From CAVWCQ01 sp963753545 (GTDB lineage Bacteria > Chloroflexota > Anaerolineae > Aggregatilineales > Aggregatilineaceae), in the NCBI GenBank assembly GCA_963753545.1, contig CAVWCQ010000008.1, positions 3,906,001 through 3,970,000 on the forward strand: a stretch of DNA of 64,000 nt, in the 5' to 3' direction. Each line of letters opens with the position of its first letter. The first letter of the stretch is position 1. The notes beneath the pieces were generated by a model. The model was given only the letters and a program-made list of their open reading frames with translations. It had not been told where the DNA came from and made no database searches. The translations under genes were made by a program, and so were the position numbers. Below, piece by piece: positions 16,742-26,962 of the stretch.

Positions 16742-18433
16742 TTAGACACTTGCCGCCGCTAAATACTCATCGGCATTCTGGTACTGAACGAGTCGCCCAT
16801 CCCGCAGATCCCAGACTTCGCCCCCAAAGTGATTCAGGAAGCGGCGGTCATGCGAAACGGCGATGATTGGTCCCGGAAAATCGCGCAGCGCGCCTTCCAG
16901 CGCTTCCAGCACGTCGAAGCTGACATAGTTCGTCGGTTCGTCCAGCAGCAGCACATTGGCCCGATCTGCGATCAGCCGTGCGATTTGCAGCTTGCGTTTC
17001 ATACCGCTGCTCAATTGCCCGACGCGCCGCCCAAGTTCGTCATAGCGGAAGAACCCCGACCCCAGCAGGACCGATATTATTTGCTGCTCGGTAACGGGAC
17101 GTTCTTCACCGTGCTGCCCATTCTGGTACGCTTGCAGAACGGTTTCGGTCGGATCGAGCGTCTCCTGCTCCTGATCCAGATAGCCGATCCGAACCTGCGG
17201 GTTAAGAATGATCTCGCCTTGGTCCGGCACATCCACCCCCGCCAGCAGGCGCAGCAGCGTGGTTTTGCCCGCGCCGTTTGGTCCTACCAACACAATCCGG
17301 CTGCGCGCGCCCAGCGTAAATGACACCTCATCCAACACGCGCCGCTCCCCAAACGCTTTGATCAATCCCGACGCGATGAGCGGCATCCGCCCTTTAAGCG
17401 CCTGCGGATCGAACTCCGGCTCAAAACGCAGCGGATCGGGCGGGCGTGGGATCGGATCGGCTTCGATGCGGGCTAACCGTTCCTCCGCCGATGCCACCCG
17501 GCGCGCAATCGCTACATTGGTACGCCCATCCTTAAAGCCAATCCAGAACTTATCGTTATCGCGCGCCGGGCGCTTATGATTGACATTGCGCGCTGTCACT
17601 TTGATCTCGTGCCGTAGCGCCTTGATCTCGTCCTGCTGCCGTTCAAAGTCGATCAGCCACCGTTCCCGCTCCTGCGCTTTCGCCGCCAGATAGGCGTCAT
17701 AATCGCCGCTGTATGACTTGGCCTGGTGCGAATGCTCGTCTATCTCCACAATCAGATTGACCGTGCGGTTAAGAAATTCACGGTCATGCGACACCATCAG
17801 CACTGCGCCGCGATATCGCGTCAGATAGTCTTCCAGCCAGCCCAGGCTGGATAAGTCGAGGTGATTCGTTGGCTCGTCAAGCAGCAGCACATCCGGCGCT
17901 TTGAGCAGCAGCAGCGCCAATCCCAGCCGCGCTTTTTCGCCGCCGGATAGAGTTGTTACCCGGCGTGATCGGGCAATGTGGTCCAGGTGCAAGCCGCCCA
18001 GCACCACCTCGATCCGGTAATCCATTTCATAGCCGCCCCGCCGCTCGAACTGCTCCGCGATATCACCATATTCCGCCATGATCGCGTCAAGCTCATCTCT
18101 GCCGGATGCCATTGCCCGTTCCAGGGCGCGCATCCGTGCTTCAAGCTGGCGCAGCGCCGCCACTGCCTGATCGATCAGATCGTTAATCGTCGCGCTGTCA
18201 TCTGCTTCGACTTCCGACTGTGGCAGATACCCAATCTGGATATCAGCGGGCAGGATCAGCTTGCCGCTGTCCGGTTCGATCTCCCCGGCGATGATCTTTA
18301 GCAGCGTCGACTTGCCAACGCCGTTGGCTCCGACAAGCCCAATACGCCGCCCATCGGCGATCAGCAGCGAAACCTGATCGAGTACGGGCTGGTCGCCATA
18401 CGATTTAGAAATGTGAGAAAGTGTAAGCTGCAT
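16742..18433 (-). CDS. ABC-F family ATPase, likely ribosome-protection type
   Basis: 563 residues, two ABC domains, no membrane segments. Domain 1: Walker A GANGVGKST, signature LSGGE, Walker B LLLDEPTNHLD. A charged linker follows (~250-330, ARNVNHKRPARDNDKFW). Domain 2: GPNGAGKTT, signature LSSGM and the degenerate LLLDEPTNYVSFD. ABC-F proteins bind the ribosomal E site; subfamilies either act in translation or dislodge antibiotics (Msr/Vml/Lsa). The leader upstream holds an 8-codon peptide and alternative hairpins of the kind that induce resistance ABC-F genes, which favours the antibiotic-protection role. That assignment is inference. Confidence 0.9.
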   Translation of the reverse strand: MQLTLSHISKSYGDQPVLDQVSLLIADGRRIGLVGANGVGKSTLLKIIAGEIEPDSGKLILPADIQIGYLPQSEVEADDSATINDLIDQAVAALRQLEARMRALERAMASGRDELDAIMAEYGDIAEQFERRGGYEMDYRIEVVLGGLHLDHIARSRRVTTLSGGEKARLGLALLLLKAPDVLLLDEPTNHLDLSSLGWLEDYLTRYRGAVLMVSHDREFLNRTVNLIVEIDEHSHQAKSYSGDYDAYLAAKAQERERWLIDFERQQDEIKALRHEIKVTARNVNHKRPARDNDKFWIGFKDGRTNVAIARRVASAEERLARIEADPIPRPPDPLRFEPEFDPQALKGRMPLIASGLIKAFGERRVLDEVSFTLGARSRIVLVGPNGAGKTTLLRLLAGVDVPDQGEIILNPQVRIGYLDQEQETLDPTETVLQAYQNGQHGEERPVTEQQIISVLLGSGFFRYDELGRRVGQLSSGMKRKLQIARLIADRANVLLLDEPTNYVSFDVLEALEGALRDFPGPIIAVSHDRRFLNHFGGEVWDLRDGRLVQYQNADEYLAAASV

Positions 18434-18495
18434 ACTGCCTCTTTCCTGAACAGTGATTGACGGTGCGCGAATTCAGGACGGGCGGCGCGGGAATC

Positions 18496-18527
18496 AAAAA
18501 CGCCGCCAGAGACAACTCTGTGCGGCG
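18496..18527 (-). terminator. Leader terminator of the ABC-F gene
   Basis: Minus strand: CGCCGC and CAGAG, loop TTGT, CTCTG and GCGGCG pair (one bulged A), followed by five T (18496-18500). It lies about 60 nt before the ABC-F ATG and would stop transcription in the uninduced state. Confidence 0.8.
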
Positions 18528-18563
18528 TGTGTAGATGCAAATCGTTATAGATTTCAGGCAAGC

Positions 18564-18607
18564 ATCAGCAACAGAGCGGTCTCAACCGACTAATGATTGT
18601 TGCTGAT
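18564..18607 (-). promoter_or_regulatory. Leader hairpin that overlaps the leader ORF
   Basis: Minus strand ATCAGCAACA (18598-18607, inside the leader ORF) pairs perfectly with TGTTGCTGAT (18564-18573). The 3' side and next bases contain CTCTGT (18571-18576), which is also complementary to ACAGAG of the terminator stem (18516-18521). A ribosome stalled on the leader ORF would free CTCTGT to break the terminator. Confidence 0.7.
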
Positions 18608-18616
18608 CTCTGTCAT
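18590..18616 (-). CDS. 8-residue leader peptide MTEISNNH
   Basis: ATG 18614-18616 with AAAGAGG about six bases upstream, stop TAG at 18590-18592. It is the only translated element in the 250-nt leader, and its codons overlap the first arm of the leader hairpin. Such short peptides act as drug-sensing stall sites in front of antibiotic-resistance genes. Confidence 0.6.
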   Translation of the reverse strand: MTEISNNH

Positions 18617-18692
18617 GAAAAACCTCTTTACTCGAAGAAACAAAAGTCCGGGAAGAACAGCCCATTGGTCTGCTCTCGCCAAGACAATGGTG

Positions 18693-18721
18693 AGTTTAGC
18701 CGAGCCAGGGTCTAATGTCAA
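18693..18721 (-). promoter_or_regulatory. Promoter of the ABC-F gene
   Basis: Minus strand TTGACA (18716-18721), exactly 17 bp, then TAAACT (18693-18698). Predicted start near 18686 gives a ~250-nt leader. Confidence 0.75.
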
Positions 18722-18727
18722 GTGTAG

Positions 18728-18749
18728 GGGCGGGTTAACAAACCCGCCC
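18728..18749. repeat. REP-like palindrome GGGCGGGTT/AACCCGCCC
   Basis: GGGCGGGTT (18728-18736) and AACCCGCCC (18741-18749) surround a four-base loop, 11 bases beyond the GH81 stop. A close copy occurs at 42038-42063. It may end GH81 transcripts. Confidence 0.7.
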
Positions 18750-18759
18750 AAATGCGCGG

Positions 18760-21724
18760 CTAATTCACCGAAACCATCACGCCGAACGAGTGCGCCGCCA
18801 CGTCCATGGTTGCCCCAGTGGAGAATGTAACCGTGCGCGTCTCGTCTCCGAAGTTATAGGCGGCATAGTTCGTAACCCCAGCCCGTTCAAACACGGCATA
18901 AATCGGAATATCCGCCGTAATGCTCGGATCAGCATGGCCCAGCGCGGCGATATTGTTCAGCCAGTGGAAGGTGTGCGCCTTCGTCTCGCCCCATTCTTCC
19001 CCATACTCGCCGTCCCCAAATAGTGCCAGTGCCGTTTCGGGATCGCCCAGAGCCAGTGCCGACCAGATCACATCCTGAAAACTGCCCTCACTGCCGCCGA
19101 TCTCTTCCTGCATGTGCTGATAATTGCTCAGAATGTAGTCGGGATCGTGGCCCAGGTACAGCGATCCGCCCGTAATCGGCAGGAAGTTAATCGCGTGAAT
19201 CGCTTCCGGCGTCGTGCTGAACCACGTATTGTATGCGCCGCCGTCACTCCACACGATCCCCACCGCGTTATGCGCGAAATCCTGCCGGGAATACCGCGCC
19301 ATCCACATCAAACCAGTACTGCTGGATCGCTACGATCTCATTGGCATAGAGGAACACGCCCAGGTCGCGCAGTTCGATGTTGCCCGTTGCCTCGCCCCAC
19401 AGGATCGCCGCCGTCGCAAAGTTGATCGCTTCCGATGAGGATTCCTGGTTCGCGCCCGACCCGGTTTCCTGCGCGCCCGATGCCCACGAATGCCCGGCAT
19501 ACGGATCGAAATTCCGCAGCCGTGGGAACATTCGGTCCGCCGTGGGATCGTCTGCATCCTTGATCAGCAGGTTGACCATCGCGCCCCACTGCTCCGCCGA
19601 CGCCCACTCAGGATCGTAGGTGGCGATGACGCTCGCCGCATAGATGAAATACCCGTTGTGGAAGTGATGATCGTTGATCGACGTGTGGTAGCCAAAATTC
19701 GCCGCCGGGTAGCCGATCAGCGTGCCCCAGTCGGAGTCGTAGTAAAACAGGTTCTCGGTATCCCCGTCCGCGACCGTGAACCAATCTCCCAGGGTGATCT
19801 TCAATTCGTCCAGGAACGAATCGCGCACTTCCGTTTCGCCCAACTGGTCGGCAATCAGCACCAACTGCGCCAATCAATTCATGCCCTTGCCCGTCCAGTA
19901 CGTATCGGAATTTCCATCTGGTCCCGGCAGGCGCAGGCGATCCAGGTGATTTTTCATCTGGTAAATGTCATCGATATACCCGGCAAGCTGCTCATGATCA
20001 TAATCCCCGACATCAGGCAGCGTCGGCAGCACACCCGTAAACGGCAGAGACGTGCTGAACGTCTTGCCGATCAGGACCTTCATCTCGCCGCGTGGCGAGG
20101 CGTAAGTGTAATCTGTATTCACTGCGTCCGAATGCAGCCATTGGTGGCGGTACAGCGCCAGGATCGGCTGATCTTCCGCGCCTTCTTTAACATCCGTCGT
20201 CACAGTGAAGGTGTTGGTAACGGTTGCCGTCGCCTCGTCGTATGCCCAACTGACCTGCGTATCCGTCACAAAGGCATAGGCATGAGCGCGAAATTCCTCG
20301 AAGGTAGCCGGATCGCCATCGGGCAGCACCGCGACGGAGAAGTAATCTTTGCCGTCCAGCGATGACGACAACCGATCATTAAGCTGCGTCCACACCGAAC
20401 CAGATGGGCCAAAAAGGCCGTAGTGATGCCCATTGACGGTTACATGTACCGCGCCGCCGTCATTGGTCAGAATTTCGAGCGTGCCGTTGAAGCTCACCCA
20501 GACATCGCCCTCGCCCTTTGTGAAGTAGACGTAAGGGAAGCCGTGCCCCATCGTGGCCCGCAGCCGTCCATTGTCCCAATCCGCCGTGACCGCCCAGTCC
20601 GAGAAATTCGCCACGCGTACATCGGAGAAACTGCCCGCCATGTCGCCCACGCCGACCCGCAAATCTTCGGAATAGGTGTACTGGTACTTGCGCCCCTCGT
20701 TAACCAGTTCCGGTTGGTCAGGATAATCGAGCGCCAGCCCATCAACCTCGGCACGCAGGGCGAACGGGTGCGGGAACATATCTTCCGAAGCGACGCCGCG
20801 CCGCTTCCAGGCCAGCGACGACCACCATTCATTGGTCGCCATTTTCTTGTCGAGATCGTCCGTCGCGTAGATCAGCGGCGTTGGTGCATCAACGCCTGCT
20901 GGTTTGGTCAGTGTGAAACTGCCCGCGCCGCGCCGCGCGATGGTATAGGGTCCCGCCCCTTCGGCAGAGGACAGGTTCACCTCTGGAACCTCCGTTTGAC
21001 CAATCTCAAAGAAGACCAGCCGCCCAAACAGGCTCGGATCCACGTAGGACTGGTCATTGGTGTCATATTTGGACCAGATCAGCTTGGTGTCGCGATCCCC
21101 CGCCGATGCGCCGTTGAGATGCACCTGGAAGCCGATCACGCTGCCATGCGCAGGTGTGATTGTCCAGACGTCGTTTTGCAGCGGCATCCACACTTCCATC
21201 GCGTAACCTGTATCGGTCTGGACCACAACCGCGTTTGCCTGGGCCGTCTCGCCGTTGACACCCGCGATGATCGTCTGATCCATTGTCAGGCCGATATTTG
21301 CCGCCGGGACTGTCACCTGCGCCACCCCGTCCTGATATCCCCTCAGACCCAGATCGCCCGTCGCATTGATGTAAAACTCGACTAAATCTTCGTTCCAGTA
21401 GTTCGCTTCGTGCTTCCCGGCGATGATATTGTCATCGATCACATCGGCCATCAGGTACAGATACTGGTCGTCGGCAGTCGCCGCGAAGCTAATCGCAGGC
21501 TGCCCCGCTGTCAGATCGGCATCAGCGGGCATCGTCACGCGCGGCACGCCTGCCCAATCCGCCAGATCGCCATCAGGCGTAATGGTCAATGGAAACGGCG
21601 CAAAATAGACTTCGTTGGCAATGCCATCCGGGGCCAAATTGCCCCCGTCTTGAGAGAAAGAACTGCCGGGAAAGACTAATAACAATCCGATCAACAGTAC
21701 AAGTAAGGGAATTCTTTTTTTCAT
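18760..21724 (-). pseudogene. GH81-type endo-beta-1,3-glucanase with CBM9-like domain, interrupted twice
   Basis: Signal peptide (MKKRIPLLVLLIGLLLVFP), then a CBM9-like sugar-binding region (~40-230) and a GH81 catalytic region. The family's catalytic block NQESSSEAINF is present. Exported enzyme cutting beta-1,3-glucans such as callose, laminarin or fungal wall glucan. Two lesions: an in-frame TGA at 19874-19876 between GKGMN and LAQLVLIADQLG, where CGA (Arg) would fit (C to T change), and a frameshift at 19277-19279, where removing one T of TTT restores AGFAHNAVGIVWSDG. Both sides of each lesion are well conserved, so either sequencing error or very recent loss. Otherwise about 988 residues. 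Confidence 0.85.
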
Positions 21725-21973
21725 AAAAACCTCGCCAGGAAAAGTTCAAGTGTGAGAGTGTTCATTATATGCCGGATTGTTTTTTGAGGCAGCCGTTGAA
21801 GCGAAGTTCCGCCTTTTTTGTTATAATTCGCCCTAATATTTTCGCCTTGTGACAGGGGTTTTTCTCTGCGCTCAGCGATAAAATGTGCTTTTGTTTTTAC
21901 TTATCTTTTCCTTTGCGCTCTCCGCGCTCTTTGCGGTGATATCTTTTTCTCGCTCTTTCTATGGGAGGATATC

Positions 21974-22813
21974 GTGCCCTATACAGCCGAAATCAGCCGT
22001 ACCAACCCGTCGTGTTTCTTATTCCTGATCGATCAATCCGGTTCGATGTCCGATCCTTTTGGGGCGGGTGAAGTGCGCAAGAAAAAAGCGGATGGTGTCT
22101 CCGACGCGATCAACCGTCTGCTGCAAAACCTGGTCATCAAATGCGCCAAAGCGGAAGGCGTGCGCGACTATTATCATGTCGGCGTGATTGGCTACGGCAA
22201 CGATGTTGGCCCGGCCTTCAGCGGCGCATTGTCCGGCAAGGAACTCGTCGCCATCAGTCAGGTAGCCGAGACTCCCGCCCGTATCGAAGAACGCACGAAA
22301 AAAGTGGACGACGGCGCAGGCGGCTTGATCGATCAGACCGTGAAATTCCCCGTCTGGTTCGACTCGGTTGCCGTGGGGGGGACGCCGATGTGCCGCGCCC
22401 TGTCTCGCGCGCATGGCATTCTCAAAAACTGGCTGGCGGAACATCCCAACTGCTTCCCGCCCATTGTCATCAACATCACCGATGGCGAAGCGACGGACGG
22501 ATCGCCCAGCGCTCCGGCGGATCAACTGAAGTCCCTGGCAAGCAGCGACGGCAACATCCTGCTCTTTAACCTGCACCTGTCGTCCTTTAACGCCATGCCC
22601 GTCGAATTCCCCGACAGTGAAGAGGCCATGCCTGACCAGTACGCCAAGTTGCTCTTTAAGATGTCCAGCGTGCTGCCCGAATACATGCGCAACATCGCCC
22701 AGCAGGAAGGTTTCCGCACGACGGAAAACACGCGCGGTTTTGCCTTTAACGCAGATATTGTGGCGGTGATCCGCTTCCTGGATATCGGCACGCGGCCCAG
22801 CAACCTCCGCTGA
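21974..22813 (+). CDS. TerY-like vWA domain protein
   Basis: 279 residues from GTG 21974 (GGGAGGA six bases upstream). The metal-ion-dependent adhesion site is complete: D-x-S-x-S as DQSGSMS (~19-25), the T of VGGTPM, and NITDGEATD. First gene of a three-gene run with PP2C and kinase genes (gaps of 11 and 11 bases), the arrangement known as the TerY-P triad, a proposed phosphorylation switch tied to Ter-type stress and metal-response systems. Cytoplasmic; no signal peptide. Confidence 0.88.
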   Translation: MPYTAEISRTNPSCFLFLIDQSGSMSDPFGAGEVRKKKADGVSDAINRLLQNLVIKCAKAEGVRDYYHVGVIGYGNDVGPAFSGALSGKELVAISQVAETPARIEERTKKVDDGAGGLIDQTVKFPVWFDSVAVGGTPMCRALSRAHGILKNWLAEHPNCFPPIVINITDGEATDGSPSAPADQLKSLASSDGNILLFNLHLSSFNAMPVEFPDSEEAMPDQYAKLLFKMSSVLPEYMRNIAQQEGFRTTENTRGFAFNADIVAVIRFLDIGTRPSNLR

Positions 22814-22824
22814 TCGGAAGCACC

Positions 22825-23586
22825 ATGCGCCTGTCTGTGACCGTACACCGGATGCCCAAAAAAGGGAACACCTCGGCGGAATACGAGGATGCGTTTTATC
22901 CCCATCGTGAGGGAGAACTGATCGGCAAAAAATTTCGTTTTGCGGTGGCCGATGGAGCCAGTGAAGGGATGCTCAGTGGCCCCTGGGCGAGCATCCTGGT
23001 GCGCACCTTCTGCCAGACGGACAAATCGGCTAAAAGTATGGAAGAACTGCTGGCGCGAGCGCACGAGGAATGGCAACGCTGGCGTGCGTTGTATCTCCAT
23101 CGCCGCGAACAAACCAACCGCCCCATCCAGTGGTTTGAGGAGCCGGGGTTGGAAAAGGGTGCGTTTTCCACCCTGCTTGGCCTCAGTCTGACCGATGAAG
23201 GCTGGAAAGCGGTTGCCCTGGGTGATAGTTGCCTGTTCCACCTGCGCGGCGGCGCGTTGGCGGTTTCGTTTCCCATCCAACAGGCCGTTGATTTTGGCGT
23301 CCGTCCCTTTTTGATTGCCAGCGATCCTCCCCGCAACGAAGGGCTGCTCGATTATGTGCGCAATGCGGAAGGGGACTGGCGCATCGGGGACCAGTTTTAT
23401 CTGGTAACGGACGCGCTCGCCCACTGGCTCCTGGAAGAAGTTGAGGCGGAACAGCCCCCCTGGGATATCCTGCGCCAGCACACGCTGAGCAAGCGGCCCG
23501 ATTTCGCGAATTGGATTAATGAACTGCGCTCGGCTAAGCGGATGCGCAACGACGACGTCACACTAGTCTGCGTTGAAGCAGTTTAA
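22825..23586 (+). CDS. PP2C-family protein phosphatase of the TerY-P triad
   Basis: 253 residues. PP2C metal-binding motifs are seen as NEDA-like YEDAF (~20), VADGASEG (~41-48), ALGDSCLF and the C-terminal DDVTLVCV. It should remove phosphate from Ser/Thr residues placed by the kinase encoded next. Starts 11 bases after the vWA gene. Confidence 0.88.
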   Translation: MRLSVTVHRMPKKGNTSAEYEDAFYPHREGELIGKKFRFAVADGASEGMLSGPWASILVRTFCQTDKSAKSMEELLARAHEEWQRWRALYLHRREQTNRPIQWFEEPGLEKGAFSTLLGLSLTDEGWKAVALGDSCLFHLRGGALAVSFPIQQAVDFGVRPFLIASDPPRNEGLLDYVRNAEGDWRIGDQFYLVTDALAHWLLEEVEAEQPPWDILRQHTLSKRPDFANWINELRSAKRMRNDDVTLVCVEAV

Positions 23587-23597
23587 GGACAGATTTC

Positions 23598-25432
23598 GTG
23601 GCTTGGCCCAGCATGACGGATTACCAGGAAGCGATCCAGAATCCTGGCTTCTGTTTTAGTGATCCTGAACTGCGGCGCGGCACTCCGGCCCTGGATGTCC
23701 TGGGCCTGCCCAAACCGATTACCGGCGGCTTTGCCAGCGTTTACCAGATGAAATGCGGCAGCCGCCAGTATGCCGTGCGCTGTTTCCTCCGCTACCATCC
23801 CGATCAGGAAGCCCGCTACGCCGCCATCAGCCGCTATCTGCAAAAGGTCAGGCTGCCCTATACCGTCAACTTTAACCTGCTCAAGGAGGGGATTAAGGTT
23901 CGCGGGCAGTGGTATCCCATCCTTAAAATGGAATGGCTCAATGGTCAGACCCTCAGCACCTACATTGACCAAAACCTCAAGATCCGCTTGTCATGGCCCA
24001 TCTCGCTCAGCGCTTTTATAAGATGATGTCCGATCTGGAGCGAGCGAACATCGCGCATGGGGATCTGCAGCACGGCAATATCCTGATCGTCAATAACGAC
24101 CTGCGCCTGATCGACTATGACGGCATGTATGTGCCCGGCCTGGAAGGGATGCAGAGTCACGAGGTCGGCCACCGCAATTATCAGCATCCGCGCCGCACCG
24201 AAAAAGACTTCGGTCCCTACATCGATCATTTTTCCGCCTGGATCATCTACCTCTCGCTGCTGGCGCTCAGTGTTCAGCCGGGATTGTGGCGGCGGCTGGA
24301 AGGCGGCGACGAGTGTTTGCTGTTCCGGCGTAATGACTTTGAAAACCCCGGCACATCTACCGCCCTCTATGTCTTCGATCTGCTGCGCAACGACCAGATT
24401 CAGCCGTTGGTCAGCAAGCTGCAAAGTTTCCTCAAAATGGACCTGTCAGCCATCCCCGCCCTGGATGGCTCGATTCCGGCCCCCATGACCCTGCCGGAGG
24501 CGAAAATCTGGCTCGACAGTCTGGTTCAACCCTTGCCCGAACCGCTCGACGTGCCTGCCCCGCCTCCCATAGCCGCAGGTGCTTCCGGCCTGGATTGGTT
24601 GTCCGACTATCTGCCGCGCGCCACAACCCAGCATACGCAGACCTCTTTACCCGTTCAGCCTTCTGCGCTGGCTCCGCCCGAACCTTGGTCCTTTGAACAG
24701 TATCTTCTTGTCGCCTATGGGCTGGTCGTCGTGCCGCTGCTGGCTCTGGCTGGGATCATTGGCTGGATTAGCGCGGTACTGATGCTCAGTTTGATGGCGG
24801 GGGGCGCGGGCCTTGTTCTGGCGGCGCTGTTTGTGCGCTTCTCGTTTTACCCGGAAGTACGCGAAAAACGAGACTTACTGATCCAGGCGTGGCGGCTGAA
24901 AAGTACAATCCGGGCAGCCGAGGAAAGGATTCAAAAGCTCAAAGTGGAACGAAAAACACTGGACCAGTCCGAGCAGGATGAACTGGCGGCGCTCAACATG
25001 ACGCTGGCCGACTATATTCAGCAGGAACTTTACAGCTACCCGCTCGACCGCCGTGAAATTAAGGGCATTGGTGCCGCGCTCGAACAGCGTCTCAAAGATG
25101 AAGGTATCCTGACCGCCGCCGACATCAACTATCACCGGGTCGAACAGATCAGCGGCATCGGACCGGATCGTGCCCAGCATCTCGTCCTGTGGCGCAGGCA
25201 GATTGAAGATCGGCTCAAGGTTCGTTATGGGCGGCAGTTCCCGCTCTGGCAGGCATCCCAAAAGAACGACATTATCAAAAAGTACGCTCAACTGCGCCAG
25301 CAGATTTCCAATCAGGAAACAGCGGCAAAATCAAAGTTGGCCCAGCACAAAGGTGATCGTGCCGCCGCCCAACAAAAACTGACCGGGTTTACAGATGTAA
25401 CCTTCACCACCTATCTGAAAGACCTCTTCTAG
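23598..25432 (+). CDS. TerY-P-type protein kinase with membrane and HhH segments, frameshifted
   Basis: GTG 23598 follows AAGGA. The kinase domain has GGFASVY (nucleotide loop), AVRCF in place of the usual A-x-K, the catalytic loop HGDLQHGN and LIDYDG for DFG. A Pro-rich linker leads to two transmembrane helices (24700-24850), a coiled coil, and two helix-hairpin-helix motifs (IKGIGAALEQRL and ISGIGPDRAQHL). The frame breaks near 23980: one base is missing (AAG-ATCCG for AAG-GATCCG would give NLKDPLVMAHLAQRF). All other motifs are continuous, so the gene is probably intact in the organism (~612 residues). Last gene of the triad. Confidence 0.85.
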
Positions 25433-25564
25433 ATCCGTTCTTCTATTAACAAGATGAGTATTTCATGAGAATTTGATCATCAAAACATCTAAAACCTGTC
25501 TTCCTGTCGTAGTTTGAATTGTTCAACGTTGATTGACCATCCGCTACACAGGAGAAAAAGAACC

Positions 25565-26900
25565 ATGTTTAGAAAGATTTGTGCATTCGTCTTAACATTG
25601 GCTCTGCTCGTCGCTTTTGTTCCCGCGCTTCCCTCTTATGCTCAGGACGAAACCCCAGCCGTTGAAGTTGCCGATCAGGTCTCGGTTGACAGCACGGTAA
25701 CCATTGCCCGCGTTTACAGCGAAGGCCCTGGCTTTATAGTGATTCATGCTGACGGCGGGGGCGCTCCTGGTCCAGTCATTGGATATTTACCGGTTCCTGA
25801 TGGCGAGAGCACGGCTATTAAAGTCGCGATTGATCACGCGATGGCAACCCCTGTTTTGTACGCCATGCTGCACGCCGATACGGGTGAAGTTGGTGTTTAC
25901 GAATTCGGCACAGTTGAAGGCGCAGACGGCCCTGTGATGGTCGATAACAATATGGTATCACCCGCATTCAATGTCACCCTGCTCGATGCCAAGGACCAGT
26001 TCATAACCAATAATCAGGTAACAATCCATCATGTTATTACCGCCAATCCTACCTGGGTAGTCATCCACGCTGATGCTGACAGCGCTCCTGGTCCGGTATT
26101 GGGGCAGACGCTTGTTCAGCCCGGCGTGAACGAGGATGTAACGGTTGATTTGACCGGAGACTTGACATCGGTCCTGTGGCCCATGCTGCACGAAGATACA
26201 GGCGAACAGGGAGTCTATGAATTTGGCACAGTTGAAGGCGCGGATGCTCCTATTATCATCGATGGTGTGATGGCTGTTCTGCCCATCTGGACAGTTCCTC
26301 ACATCCGTATGGCTGTTCCATTGGCTGGTATGGATACGACCGCTCCCCCAACCGTCACTGCCAAATCCGTTCTGTCGCAAGGTCCTGGTTGGCTGGTCAT
26401 TCACAGCGATAATGCTGGCTCACCCGGCCCTGTTCTTGGCGAGACTTTGCTCACGGATGGCCTGAACGAAAATGTAGTGGTCGAGTTGAGCGCGGATGGC
26501 CTGACCGATGTCGTGTGGCCCATGCTGCACGCCGATACGGGTGAATTGGGCGTCTACGAATTCGGCACGGTTGAAGGCGCGGACGCTCCCGTAAGCGTGG
26601 ATGGCAACGTGGTCGTTTTCTCCTTTGACCGGATGGGGACTGAGGGCGAGATGATGTCCTCGATGGATATGGGCCCCGCCGCCACCGAAGAATCTGCTGC
26701 TCCTCAATCCAACGCTCTGGATGGAAACGCCCTGGTGAGCGAGCGCTGCACCGTCTGCCACAGCCGGGATCGCATCGAACTCGAAGGATAAGGACGAAGC
26801 AGGTTGGACTGAGACCGTAGACCGTATGATCGGTCACGGCGCACAGCTCAACGCCGATGAGCGTCAGGCTGTGATCGATTATCTGGTGGCGACCCACTAA
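25565..26900 (+). CDS. Exported protein with three DUF7282-like repeats and a C-terminal cytochrome c, frameshifted
   Basis: ATG 25565, preceded by AGGAGAAAAAGAACC, is better than the upstream TTG/ATG options. Signal peptide ends PSYAQ. Three repeats (about residues 35-140, 150-245, 265-370) share GPGW-VIHAD--G-PGPVLG, WPMLH-DTGE-GVYEFGTVEGAD, as in the DUF7282-like family. After an Ala/Ser/Met-rich linker comes CTVCHSRDRIE. Near 26783 one extra base shifts the frame to an early stop; without it the protein continues KDKDEAGWTETVDRMIGHGAQL to a TAA at 26898-26900, a typical single-heme cytochrome c end. Likely a secreted redox or adhesion protein; exact role unknown. Confidence 0.8.
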
Positions 26901-26924
26901 TCCCTGCCCCTTCTCTGCCACCAG

Positions 26925-26962
26925 AAAAGGGCCTTGTCCAATCCGGACAGGGCCTTTTTTTT
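26925..26962 (+). terminator. Intrinsic terminator
   Basis: GGGCC-TTGTCC and GGAC-AGGGCC form a slightly imperfect stem followed by eight T, 24 bases after the cytochrome-domain stop. Confidence 0.8.

Noticed and set aside
19490..20365. Long plus-strand frame of 291 codons
   Set aside because: It lies antisense to the GH81 gene, whose codons clearly encode conserved protein; the frame is a GC-driven shadow.
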